From: Streptomyces sp. NBC_01233
Lineage (GTDB): Bacteria; Actinomycetota; Actinomycetes; Streptomycetales; Streptomycetaceae
DNA length: 64,000 bases
NCBI RefSeq assembly: GCF_035989305.1
Contig: NZ_CP108514.1
Coordinates: forward strand, 3,348,501-3,412,500
Direction: 5' to 3'
The translations under genes and the position numbers were made by a program. Below, piece by piece: positions 35,320 through 42,989 of this stretch. Within the stretch, counting starts at the first letter, position 1. The number at the start of each line of letters is the position of its first letter. The notes under the pieces are model-generated. The model was given only the letters and a program-made list of their open reading frames with translations, did no database searches and was not told where the DNA came from.

Positions 35320-37194
35320 TCACAGATGGCGACGTCGCTGCGCGGCTTGCCGGTCGTACTCTTCACGGGCCTGGGCCGCCGCCTTGCGGGTCGCGGTCTC
35401 GGCCACAGGAACATCCCACCACGCCTGTGCCGGGGGTGGGCCCGACACAGTGTCGGGCGTTCGGGTCTGTGTGTAGACACATGTGGGGCGCGTCGCCGAG
35501 CGGGCCTCGGCGAGGGCTTCGCGCAGGTCACGTACGGTGCGGGCGCGGATCACGGCCATCCCGAGGGAGGCCGCGTTGGCGGCGAGGTCTACCGGAAGGG
35601 GGTCCCCCGTGTAGGAGGCGTCGGCCACCCGGAAGCGGTATCCGGTGCCGAAGCCCTCGCCGCCCACCGCCCCCGACAGGCCGCCGATGGAGGCGTAGCC
35701 GTGGTTGTCGAGGATGACCACCTTGATCGGGACGCCCTCCTGGACGGCCGTGACGATCTCGGTCGGATTCATCAGGTACGTCCCGTCGCCGACCAGCGCC
35801 CACACGGGCCGGCCGGGTGCGGCCAGTGCCACCCCGATGGCGGCCGGGATCTCGTAGCCCATGCAGGAGTACCCGTACTCCAGGTGGTACTGGTCCGCCG
35901 ACCGGGCCCGCCACAGCTTGTGCAGGTCGCCGGGGAGCGATCCGGCCGCGTTGATCAGGACGTCGGTCCCGTCGACCAGCCGGTCGAGCAGCCCGAGCAC
36001 CTGGGCCTGGGTGGGCGGGAGGTCCTCGTCTGGGGCGCAGACGGCGTACGCGTGGTCGACGCGGCGCTCCCAGGCGCTCTTGCGCTCTGCGTACGCCGTC
36101 TCGTAGGCGGGATCCACCCGGTACCCGGCGACCGCCTCCCGGAGCTCGTCGAGCCCCTCGCGCGCGTCGGCGACCAGCGGCCGGGCGGCGAGCTTGTGGG
36201 CGTCGTACGGGTCCAGGTTGAGGCCGATGAACCGGACGGCCGGATTCTGGAACAGGGTCGCGGAGGCGGTGGTGAAATCGGTCAGCCGGGTCCCCGCGGC
36301 GATGACCAGATCGGCCTCCCGGGCCAGCTCGTCGGCGGTGGCCGTCCCGGTGTGGCCGATCCCGCCCACCTCGGCGCGGTGGTCGTACGGGAGCACGCCC
36401 TTGCCGGCCTGCGTGACGGCGACCGGGATCCCGGTGGCGTCGGCGAACGCGGCCAGGGCCGCCTGGGCCTCGCTGTGCCGGATCCCGCCGCCGGCGACGA
36501 TCAGGGGGCGCGCGGAGCCCCGTACGGCCTCGGCGGCCGCGGCGAGCTCGGCGCGGTCGGGCCGTGGCCGCCGTACGCCCCACACGCGCTCGGCGAAGAA
36601 CTCCTCGGGCCAGTCGTGGGCCTCCGCCTGCACGTCCTGCGGCAGCGCCAGGGTGACCGCGCCGGTCTGGACGGGGTCGGTGAGCACCCGTACGGCCTGC
36701 AGGGCGGCCGGGATCAGGGCCTCGGGGCGGGTGATCCGGTCGAAGTGGCGGGAGACGGGCCGCAGCGCGTCGTTGACGGAGAGGTCCCCGGCGTACGGGA
36801 CCTCCAGCTGCTGGAGCACCGGATCGGCGGGCCGGGTCGCGAAGACGTCCCCGGGGAGCAGGAGCACCGGGATCCGGTTGATCGTGGCGAGGGCGGCGCC
36901 GGTGACGAGGTTGGTGGCACCGGGCCCGATGGAGGTGGTGACGGCGTGCGCGGAGAGCCGGCCGCGCTGGCGGGCGTACCCGACGGCCGCGTGCACCATG
37001 GCCTGCTCGTTGCGCCCCTGGAGGAAGGGCATGGCGTCCGGGCCTGCCTCCAGCAGGGCCTGCCCGATGCCGGCGACGTTCCCGTGCCCGAAGATGCCCC
37101 AGGTGGCGGCGATCAGGCGCTGCCTGCGGCCGTCGCGCTCGGTGTACTGGCGGGCCAGGAAGCGTACGAGCGCCTGGGCGACGGTGAGCCTCAC
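35320..37194 (-). CDS. iolD: 3D-(3,5/4)-trihydroxycyclohexane-1,2-dione hydrolase
   Basis: A 624-residue thiamine-diphosphate enzyme that opens the inositol ring (3D-trihydroxycyclohexane-1,2-dione to 5-deoxyglucuronate). ThDP motif GDGTYLMNPTEIVTAVQEG..IKVVILDNHGYASIGG is intact, as are the N-terminal GRNEQAMVHAAVGYARQ and GPGATNLVTGAALA of the pyrimidine-binding domain. The GTG start overlaps the iolB stop (GTGA), so the two are coupled. A much longer frame upstream lies over iolB and is not real. It lies 12 bases before iolA. Confidence 0.95.
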   Translation of the reverse strand: MRLTVAQALVRFLARQYTERDGRRQRLIAATWGIFGHGNVAGIGQALLEAGPDAMPFLQGRNEQAMVHAAVGYARQRGRLSAHAVTTSIGPGATNLVTGAALATINRIPVLLLPGDVFATRPADPVLQQLEVPYAGDLSVNDALRPVSRHFDRITRPEALIPAALQAVRVLTDPVQTGAVTLALPQDVQAEAHDWPEEFFAERVWGVRRPRPDRAELAAAAEAVRGSARPLIVAGGGIRHSEAQAALAAFADATGIPVAVTQAGKGVLPYDHRAEVGGIGHTGTATADELAREADLVIAAGTRLTDFTTASATLFQNPAVRFIGLNLDPYDAHKLAARPLVADAREGLDELREAVAGYRVDPAYETAYAERKSAWERRVDHAYAVCAPDEDLPPTQAQVLGLLDRLVDGTDVLINAAGSLPGDLHKLWRARSADQYHLEYGYSCMGYEIPAAIGVALAAPGRPVWALVGDGTYLMNPTEIVTAVQEGVPIKVVILDNHGYASIGGLSGAVGGEGFGTGYRFRVADASYTGDPLPVDLAANAASLGMAVIRARTVRDLREALAEARSATRPTCVYTQTRTPDTVSGPPPAQAWWDVPVAETATRKAAAQAREEYDRQAAQRRRHL

Positions 37195-38129
37195 CGGGGT
37201 GCCTCCTCGGAGGGGAAGGGGAGCCGGGGGTCGATGTCCTGGCCGTCCCAGCTGCCGCGGATCCAGCCGTGGTCGGGGTGGTCCCGGATCAGCCACTCCC
37301 GGGTCTCGCCCGGCCCGGCCATCACGTTCAGGTAGTACATGTCGTGCCCGGGGGCGGCGATGGACGGCCCGTGCCAGCCGTCGGGGATCAGTACGGCGTC
37401 CCCGGTCCTCACCTCGGTGAGGATGTCGGTCTTCCCGGCGGGGGAGGGCGAGACCCGCTGGTAGCCGAGCCCGGGGGTGTCCCCGTGCGGGGCGATCTCG
37501 AAGTAGTAGATCTCCTCCAGGCGGGACTCCTCGCCGGGGTGGTGCTCGTCGTGCTTGTGGGGCGGGTACGAGGACCAGTTCCCGCCGGGGGTCAGCACCT
37601 CGACGGCGATCAGCCGGTCGGCGGGGAATGCCCCGGCGGCGGCGAAGTTGTTGACCTGCCGCGAGCACTGACCCGCGCCGCGCAGCTCGACGGGTACGTC
37701 TGCGGCCCGGCTGTACCGTGCGGGGAGCCGGTTGTCGCACCGGGCCCCCGCGAGCGCGAACCGCCCTCCCTCTGCCGAGGTGATGTCGGCGCGGCTGTCG
37801 CGCGGTAGGTAAACGAAGTCACTGACCCCGTCGAACACCCCGCGCCGCCCCTGTAGTTCGAAGACCTGCGGCTCCGCTGCGGGGGCGGAGCCCCGATCTT
37901 GTCGCTCATCCGACGCTTGGGGCCCGGGGTGCGGGGCGGAGCCCCGGTCGTGAAGCCTCGCCGGCGATTGAGGCGCGGGGTCCGGGGCGGAGCCCCAGGA
38001 GCGGACCTCGCACGCGCCCGCGAGCGGGAGCACGATCCACTCCGATTCCCCGCACTCATGCGCGTACACCTCCCCCGGCGCCAGGTCGAGGACGACCAGC
38101 CTCGTCCAGGACATCCCCCACTCAGACAC
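37191..38129 (-). CDS. iolB: 5-deoxy-glucuronate isomerase with a repeat insertion
   Basis: A 312-residue bicupin that isomerises 5-deoxyglucuronate to 5-dehydro-2-deoxygluconate. Conserved blocks are ELRGAGQCSRQVNNFAAAG, EVLTPGGNWSSYPPHKHDEH (metal His), LEEIYYFEIAP and DGWHGPSIAAPGHDMYYLN. Two oddities: the family's first 25 or so residues are absent, the frame opening at GTG within the end of iolC (8-base overlap); and about 45 residues (17-residue repeats GSAPxPxPQ...) interrupt the first cupin between GACEV and FELQGR, encoded by 51-bp repeat units. The insertion keeps the frame and falls in a surface loop, so activity may survive. Confidence 0.9.
   Translation of the reverse strand: MSEWGMSWTRLVVLDLAPGEVYAHECGESEWIVLPLAGACEVRSWGSAPDPAPQSPARLHDRGSAPHPGPQASDERQDRGSAPAAEPQVFELQGRRGVFDGVSDFVYLPRDSRADITSAEGGRFALAGARCDNRLPARYSRAADVPVELRGAGQCSRQVNNFAAAGAFPADRLIAVEVLTPGGNWSSYPPHKHDEHHPGEESRLEEIYYFEIAPHGDTPGLGYQRVSPSPAGKTDILTEVRTGDAVLIPDGWHGPSIAAPGHDMYYLNVMAGPGETREWLIRDHPDHGWIRGSWDGQDIDPRLPFPSEEAPR
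37883..37997. repeat. Three GGGGCGGAGCCCC cores at exact 51-bp spacing inside iolB
   Basis: The 13-bp core occurs at 37883-37895, 37934-37946 and 37985-37997. The spacing of 51 bases equals 17 codons. The sequence between resembles the common Streptomyces intergenic palindromic repeat (core plus a GCCTCGCCGGCG-type segment). Here it lies in a coding sequence. Confidence 0.9.
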
Positions 38130-39087
38130 CACCGGCACGCCCCAGCACCTCCTCCACCTCGTGCGGGTACGGCATGGCCGACGAGCACACCAGCCGCGAG
38201 GCGACGATCGCCCCCGCCGCGTTCGCGAAACGGATGACCCGCTCCAGCTCCCACCCCGCCAACAGCCCATGGCACAGCGCCCCGCCGAACGCGTCCCCGG
38301 CACCCAGCCCGTTGACCACGTCGACGACCACCGGAGGGATCTCCGCCACCGTCCCGTCGCGGTGGACCGCCAGCACGCCTTCCGGGCCCCGTTTGACCAC
38401 CGCCAGTTCCACCCCGGCGGCGAGCAGCGCCCGCGCCGCCGCGTACGGATCGGACTCGCCCGTGGCGATCTCGCACTCCTCGGCGTTCCCGACGGCCACC
38501 GTCGCCCACGCCAGCGCCCGCTCGTAGTACGGCCCGGGTTTCTCGCGCCACAGCATCGGCCGCCAGTCCAGGTCGAACACCGTCGTCCCCGTCCGGGCCC
38601 TGGCCTCCAGCGCCGCCAGCGTCGCCGCCCGCGAGGGCTCCTCGCTCAGGCCCGTGCCCGTCATCCAGAACACGCGGGCCGCCCGTACCGCCTCCAGGTC
38701 CACCTCATCCGGGGCGATCTCCAGGTCCGGGGCCTTCGGCAGCCGGTAGAAGTACAGCGGGAACCGGTCCGGCGGGAAGATCTCGCAGAAGGTGATCGGC
38801 GTGGGCAGGCCCGCGACCTCGGTCGCCCACCGGTCGTCCACCCCGAACCCCCGCAGCTCGGAGCGCAGGTACCCGCCGAAGGGGTCCGCGCCGGTACGGG
38901 TGATCACCGCCACCCGCCGTCCCAGCCGGGCGGCCGCGACGGCCACGTTGGCCGGGGAGCCGCCCAGGAACTTCCCGAAGGTCTCCGCCTCGGCCAGTGG
39001 TACGCCGGTCGTCAACGGGTAGAGATCCACCCCGATCCGGCCCATCGTGATCAGGTCGAACGCGAACGGATCGCCGGTGCCGGTCAC
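38122..39087 (-). CDS. iolC: 5-dehydro-2-deoxygluconokinase
   Basis: A 321-residue PfkB-family sugar kinase that phosphorylates 5-dehydro-2-deoxygluconate at O6. N-terminal LITMGRIGVDLYPL and GGSPANVAVAAARLG are the sugar-binding region; the PfkB signature NGLGAGDAFGGALCHGLL gives the catalytic Asp. The GTG start (39087) has GGAGG 7 bases before it; a 29-codon longer frame does not. First gene of the minus-strand operon iolC-iolB-iolD-iolA. Only 49 bases separate it from the divergent iolE/I-like gene, which must hold both promoters. Confidence 0.93.
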   Translation of the reverse strand: MTGTGDPFAFDLITMGRIGVDLYPLTTGVPLAEAETFGKFLGGSPANVAVAAARLGRRVAVITRTGADPFGGYLRSELRGFGVDDRWATEVAGLPTPITFCEIFPPDRFPLYFYRLPKAPDLEIAPDEVDLEAVRAARVFWMTGTGLSEEPSRAATLAALEARARTGTTVFDLDWRPMLWREKPGPYYERALAWATVAVGNAEECEIATGESDPYAAARALLAAGVELAVVKRGPEGVLAVHRDGTVAEIPPVVVDVVNGLGAGDAFGGALCHGLLAGWELERVIRFANAAGAIVASRLVCSSAMPYPHEVEEVLGRAGGV

Positions 39088-39136
39088 AGTCAGTCCTCCC
39101 ACTCGTCTGCCTCGTCTCCCGCCTAAGGTGGCCGCT

Positions 39137-40051
39137 ATGACGTCCTCCCCGCCCGCGTTGACCCGTATCCGCATCGGTTCGGCTCCGGACTCCTGGGGTG
39201 TCTGGTTTCCCGACGACCCCCGGCAGACCCCTTGGGAACGTTTCCTCGACGAGGTCGCCGACGCGGGGTACGAGTGGATCGAGCTCGGCCCCTACGGCTA
39301 TCTGCCCACCGATCCCGCCCGACTCGCCGAGGAAACGGCCAAGCGCGGGCTGCGGGTCTCGGCCGGAACCGTCTTCACCGGACTCCATCACGGGCCCGCC
39401 GTGTGGGAGGACACCTGGGAGCACGTGTCGCGGATCGCAGCGCTCACCCAGGCCATGGGCGCGGCCCATCTCGTCGTCATCCCCTCCTTCTGGCGGGACG
39501 ACAAGACCGGGGAGGTGCTCGAGGACCGCGTCCTCACCCCGGACCAATGGCGTGAACTGACCTCCCAGACCGAGCGGCTGGGCCGGGAGGTCCAGGACCG
39601 GTACGGTCTGCGGATCGTCGTCCACCCGCACGCCGACACCCACATCGACACCCCCGAGAACGTGGCCCGCTTCCTGGACGCGACCGATCCCGGCCTCGTC
39701 TCGCTCTGTCTGGACACCGGGCACTACGCGTACTGCGGCGGCGACAGCGTCCGGGCGATCGAAACCTTCGCCGAGCGGATCGGCTACCTCCACCTCAAGC
39801 AGGTCGACCCACGGATCCTCGCCGAAGTCCTCGCGGAGGAACTGCCCTTCGGGCCGGCCGTGGGCCGCGGGGTGATGTGCGAACCGCCGTCGGGGGTGCC
39901 CGCGCTGGAACCCGTACTGGCGGCGGCCCAGCGGCTGGGCGTGGACCTGTTCGCGATCGTGGAGCAGGACATGTACCCCTGTCCGCCCGACCGGCCGCTG
40001 CCGATCGCCCGGCGCACCCGCTCCTACCTGCGCTCCTGCGGCGCCCGCTGA
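39137..40051 (+). CDS. Sugar phosphate isomerase/epimerase, IolE/IolI-like
   Basis: A 304-residue TIM-barrel enzyme of the AP-endonuclease-2 (xylose isomerase-like) family. Metal-binding residues are visible as E in [14 protein letters not shown] in [14 protein letters not shown] in [14 protein letters not shown], and the late Glu in AIVEQDMYP. In inositol loci these are inosose dehydratase (IolE) or inosose isomerase (IolI); the N-terminal [17 protein letters not shown] favours IolE, which supplies the IolD substrate. Both remain possible. It precedes iolG by 20 bases and forms a two-gene operon with it. Confidence 0.85.
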   Translation: MTSSPPALTRIRIGSAPDSWGVWFPDDPRQTPWERFLDEVADAGYEWIELGPYGYLPTDPARLAEETAKRGLRVSAGTVFTGLHHGPAVWEDTWEHVSRIAALTQAMGAAHLVVIPSFWRDDKTGEVLEDRVLTPDQWRELTSQTERLGREVQDRYGLRIVVHPHADTHIDTPENVARFLDATDPGLVSLCLDTGHYAYCGGDSVRAIETFAERIGYLHLKQVDPRILAEVLAEELPFGPAVGRGVMCEPPSGVPALEPVLAAAQRLGVDLFAIVEQDMYPCPPDRPLPIARRTRSYLRSCGAR

Positions 40052-40071
40052 CCACCCGGAGGGAACACGAC

Positions 40072-41085
40072 ATGACCAGCACGCTCGGTATCGCCGTCAT
40101 CGGCACCGGGAAGATGGGCGCCGACCACGTGCGCCGGATCGGGCGGACCGTGGGCGGGGCCCGGGTGGTGGCCGTGGCCGACCCGGACGGGGACCGGGTC
40201 AAGGAGGTCGCGGGCGCCCTGGACGGCGCGAGTGCGCACACCGATCCGGCGGCCGCGATAGCCGCACCGGGGGTGGAGGCCGTACTGATCGCCTCCCCGG
40301 GGCCGGCCCATGAGGAAGCGATCCTGCACGCCCTGGAACGGGAGCTGCCGGTGCTCTGCGAGAAGCCGCTGACCCCGGACCCGGCAGGGGCGTTGCGCGT
40401 CATGGAAGCCGAACTGCGGCTGGGCCGGCGCCTGGTCCAGGTGGGCTTCATGCGGCGGTTCGACGCGGAGTACGAGCGGCTGAAGGACCTGTTGGACGCG
40501 GGCGGGATCGGACGCCCCCTCTTCCTGCACTGCCGGCACCGCAACGCCTCCTCGCCGTCCTTCTTCACCAGCGACATGCTGATCAGCGATTCGGTGGTGC
40601 ACGAGGTGGACGCGGCGCGCTGGCTGCTGGGGCAGGAGATCACCGCCGTGACCGTGCTCTCCCCCCGGCCCACGGCGGCCGCCCCCGAGGGGCTGCAGGA
40701 TCCCCGGCTGGTGCTGCTGGAGACCTCCGGCGGAGCCGTCGTCGACGTGGAGATCTTCGTCAACTGCGGCTTCGGCTACCAGGTGCAGTGCGAGGCGGTC
40801 GGCGAGGCGGGCAGCGCCCGGATCGGCGACGGCCACGCGATGGTGGTCCAGTCGGCGGGCCGGTGGGGCGGCGAGATCGTCCAGGACTTCACGGTGCGCT
40901 TCGCCGACGCCTACGACCGGCAGCTGCGGCGCTGGGTGGCCGCGGCCGCGCGCGGCCGGGTGGCGGGTCCGGACGCGTGGGACGGCTATGCGGCGGCCGC
41001 CGTCTCGGAGGCGGGCCTCGCGGCCGCGCGCAGCGGCGTACGCACCCTCGTGGAGCTGGCGGAGCGACCGGCCCTGTACCGCTGA
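40072..41085 (+). CDS. iolG: Inositol 2-dehydrogenase, Gfo/Idh/MocA family
   Basis: A 337-residue NAD(P)-dependent dehydrogenase, the first step of inositol breakdown (myo-inositol to 2-keto-myo-inositol). Rossmann motif [18 protein letters not shown], catalytic Lys in CEKPL, and the substrate-site [13 protein letters not shown] are intact. GGAGGG lies 8 bases before the ATG. Co-transcribed with the preceding IolE/I-like gene. No transporter or GntR-type regulator of the pathway is in the window, so import and control are encoded elsewhere. Confidence 0.9.
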   Translation: MTSTLGIAVIGTGKMGADHVRRIGRTVGGARVVAVADPDGDRVKEVAGALDGASAHTDPAAAIAAPGVEAVLIASPGPAHEEAILHALERELPVLCEKPLTPDPAGALRVMEAELRLGRRLVQVGFMRRFDAEYERLKDLLDAGGIGRPLFLHCRHRNASSPSFFTSDMLISDSVVHEVDAARWLLGQEITAVTVLSPRPTAAAPEGLQDPRLVLLETSGGAVVDVEIFVNCGFGYQVQCEAVGEAGSARIGDGHAMVVQSAGRWGGEIVQDFTVRFADAYDRQLRRWVAAAARGRVAGPDAWDGYAAAAVSEAGLAAARSGVRTLVELAERPALYR

Positions 41086-41108
41086 TCCCTCCCTGCCCCG
41101 CAACCGAC

Positions 41109-41133
41109 CCCTGTGCCGCATCTGTCACAGGGG
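41109..41133. terminator. Hairpin after iolG
   Basis: CCCTGTG (41109-41115) and CACAGGG (41127-41133), a 7-bp stem with an 11-base loop, 23 bases after the iolG stop. A second arm TTGTG downstream could pair alternatively. Function as terminator is inferred from position. Confidence 0.4.
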
Positions 41134-41316
41134 TCCCCCTTGTGTCACGCATATCCGCACTACGCGGGTTTTCCGTCACAGGCGTTCGACAGCCCCTCCC
41201 CTGTCGTCACTCCGCGTCGTTCCCCGGGCACAACCGAGTGATCGTCAGCGTCCATGCGCCGGCTCCCCCGACGGCCTCCCGGCCGACCCTGCCGCGTGGA
41301 CCAGGAGGTGTCCCGC

Positions 41317-41517
41317 ATGAGCGACCGACAGCTGTGGTCGTACAAGGAAATCGCTGCCCACATCCGGGTCCAGCCGGACACCGTGCGCTCCTACCGCAAG
41401 CACGGCCTGCTCCCCCCGCCCGACCACGTGGAGGGGGCCAAGCCGTACTGGTACGCCGAGACCGTCCGGGCCTGGGTGGCCCGCCGGCCCGGCAACCGGG
41501 GGCGCCGCGAGGACTGA
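41317..41517 (+). CDS. Small helix-turn-helix DNA-binding protein
   Basis: A 66-residue protein consisting of one MerR/excisionase-like winged HTH (WSYKEIAAHIRVQPDTVRSY, then RKHGLLPPPD and the wing WYAETVRAWVARRPG). AGGAGG lies 9 bases before the ATG. Such small proteins occur beside integrated elements, where they act as excisionases, but no integrase is near; a chromosomal regulator is equally possible. It lies 81 bases from the left end of the insertion sequence. Confidence 0.75.
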   Translation: MSDRQLWSYKEIAAHIRVQPDTVRSYRKHGLLPPPDHVEGAKPYWYAETVRAWVARRPGNRGRRED

Positions 41518-41594
41518 CACGCCCCCGGTGCGGGCGGGGCCACCCCGGCCCCGCCCGCACCCCGGCCCTCCCGACCGGCTCCGGCGGCTCCCGG

Positions 41595-41598
41595 CTAG
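41595..41598. repeat. Left target duplication CTAG of the insertion sequence
   Basis: CTAG, identical to 42986-42989. A 4-bp CTAG-like target is characteristic of the IS701 family. Read on the minus strand, it supplies the stop codon of the transposase frame. Confidence 0.85.
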
Positions 41599-42874
41599 TA
41601 CTGCAACCGCATGTGTGGGTCGTGGCCTCGGCGTTGGTAATGGCAGCGGCGGGCTCGGGCCTGGCTGCGGCGCCGGAAGCGTGACCAGTGCAGACGGTGC
41701 TCGTTGCTGTGGCAGCGGGGCGTGACGACGACGTGCCCGATCATCCGGCGGATCTCCGGGACGCTGAGGGGTATGAGGTCTTGCTCGTCATCTCCGCTGC
41801 CCCTTTTGCGGCTTCTGCGGCACGGATGGCCGTGAGGTAGGCCAGGACGGCCATGGCCAGGGTGATGTGCCGGTACCAGGCCCGGTAGAGCCGCACCTGG
41901 TAGTGATCGAGCCCGCATTCACCCTTCGCGGTCTGGAAGCATTCCTCCACCGCCCACCTGGCTCCGGCGGTCCTGACCAGGTCTTTCAGCCGGGAAGTGA
42001 CGGGGCCATAGCAGACGTAGTAGGCGATGTCGGTGGGGTCGGACAGGTTGCGGCGGGCGAGCACCCAGTGCCCGAATCCGCCCTCCCAGGCGGGCCGGAT
42101 CGCGACGCGGGCCCAGTGGTAGATCCGCTGGCCGTGGGCGCCTGCTCCGGCGGAGATCCGCTTCCATGCCTGCTTCGGCAGGGCCGCGATCAGCTCGTCG
42201 ACGCGGGCGTCCCGGCCGTCGGCGGTGATCACGGTGTCGTTGACCTTGGTGGCCAGCACATACGCGGCCTGGCGTTCTTCCAGCCAGGCGCGGAAGTGCT
42301 TGACCTGCCCGTATGCCTCGTCCGCGGTCACCCAGGCGAAGGGAACAGCCGCGTCGATGGCGCGTTGCAGCATCCACTTGAGGTGCTCGATCTTCGTGGC
42401 GAACGGCACGGTGTCGTCGATCCCGGCTGCCCGGCAGCGGTCGCGGTCGTCCGTCCAGGACTTCGGGACGTAGAGTTCCCGGTCGATCAGCGCCCGCCCT
42501 TTGGCGGATGCGTAGGCGAGGAAGGTGCCGATCTGGCAGTTCTCGGTGCGGCCAGCGGTGCCGGAATACTGCCGCTGGACCCCTGCTGACCTGGTGCCCT
42601 TCTTCAGGAACCCGGTGTCGTCCCCGATGAGCACGCCATCCTTGGCGCCGATGGTCTCCACGACGAAGTCCCGGACATCGTCGCGGACCGCGTTCTCGTC
42701 CCATTCGGAGTGGTTGAGCAGGCGTTGCACACCGTCCGGGCGGAGCTGGCCGACCTGCTCGGCCAGCGTCCACCCGTTCTTCTTCTCTAGCGGCGCAAGC
42801 AGGCCCGTCATGTAGTCCAGAGCCCGATCACGTGGCTCCGACCTGCCAAAACGATGCCCGAACCGGGCATGCAA
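41595..42874 (-). pseudogene. IS701-type DDE transposase with a C-terminal frameshift
   Basis: A DDE transposase: IGDDTGFLKKGTRSAGVQRQYSGTAGRTENCQIG holds the first catalytic Asp, VTADEAYG the second, and WAVEECFQTAKGECGLDHYQVR the Glu region. The main frame runs 42874 to 41741 (377 residues) but leaves the conserved sequence near 41800, at AAAAGGGGC, where one base appears missing; the proper ending (QDLIPLSVPEIRRMI ... HRLHWSRFRRR ... HMRLQY) continues in another frame to a TAG formed by the left CTAG. Conserved N-terminal sequence (VEQIESWSEGVAGL) also extends upstream of the TTG start without ATG or GTG. Probably inactive unless ribosomal frameshifting occurs. Confidence 0.85.
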
Positions 42875-42985
42875 CCCCGCTACACCCTCGGACCACGACT
42901 CGATCTGCTCAACCGTCAGCGATTCATCACACAGTCACAACAACGAGCAACCTCACCGACCGTCACGCCACATGCGGTTGCAGTA
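41599..42985. mobile_element. IS701-family insertion sequence, 1387 bp
   Basis: Bounded by perfect 17-bp inverted repeats TACTGCAACCGCATGTG at both ends and flanked by CTAG duplications. It carries one transposase on the minus strand. The empty site can be rebuilt exactly, showing insertion at the stop codon of the MMPL gene without loss of sequence. Identical flanks suggest a recent insertion. Confidence 0.93.
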
Positions 42986-42989
42986 CTAG
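42986..42989. repeat. Right target duplication CTAG of the insertion sequence
   Basis: CTAG immediately outside the right inverted repeat. On the minus strand its TAG is the stop codon of the MMPL transporter. Confidence 0.85.

Noticed and set aside
33325..37335. A 1336-codon open frame on the plus strand
   Set aside because: It lies antisense to iolA and iolD, is Gly/Arg/Val-rich with no domain or ribosome binding site, and is an effect of high-GC codon use.
41317..42985. A larger integrative element around the small HTH protein and the IS
   Set aside because: No integrase, attachment-site repeats or transfer genes; the IS is bounded by its own repeats and target duplication.
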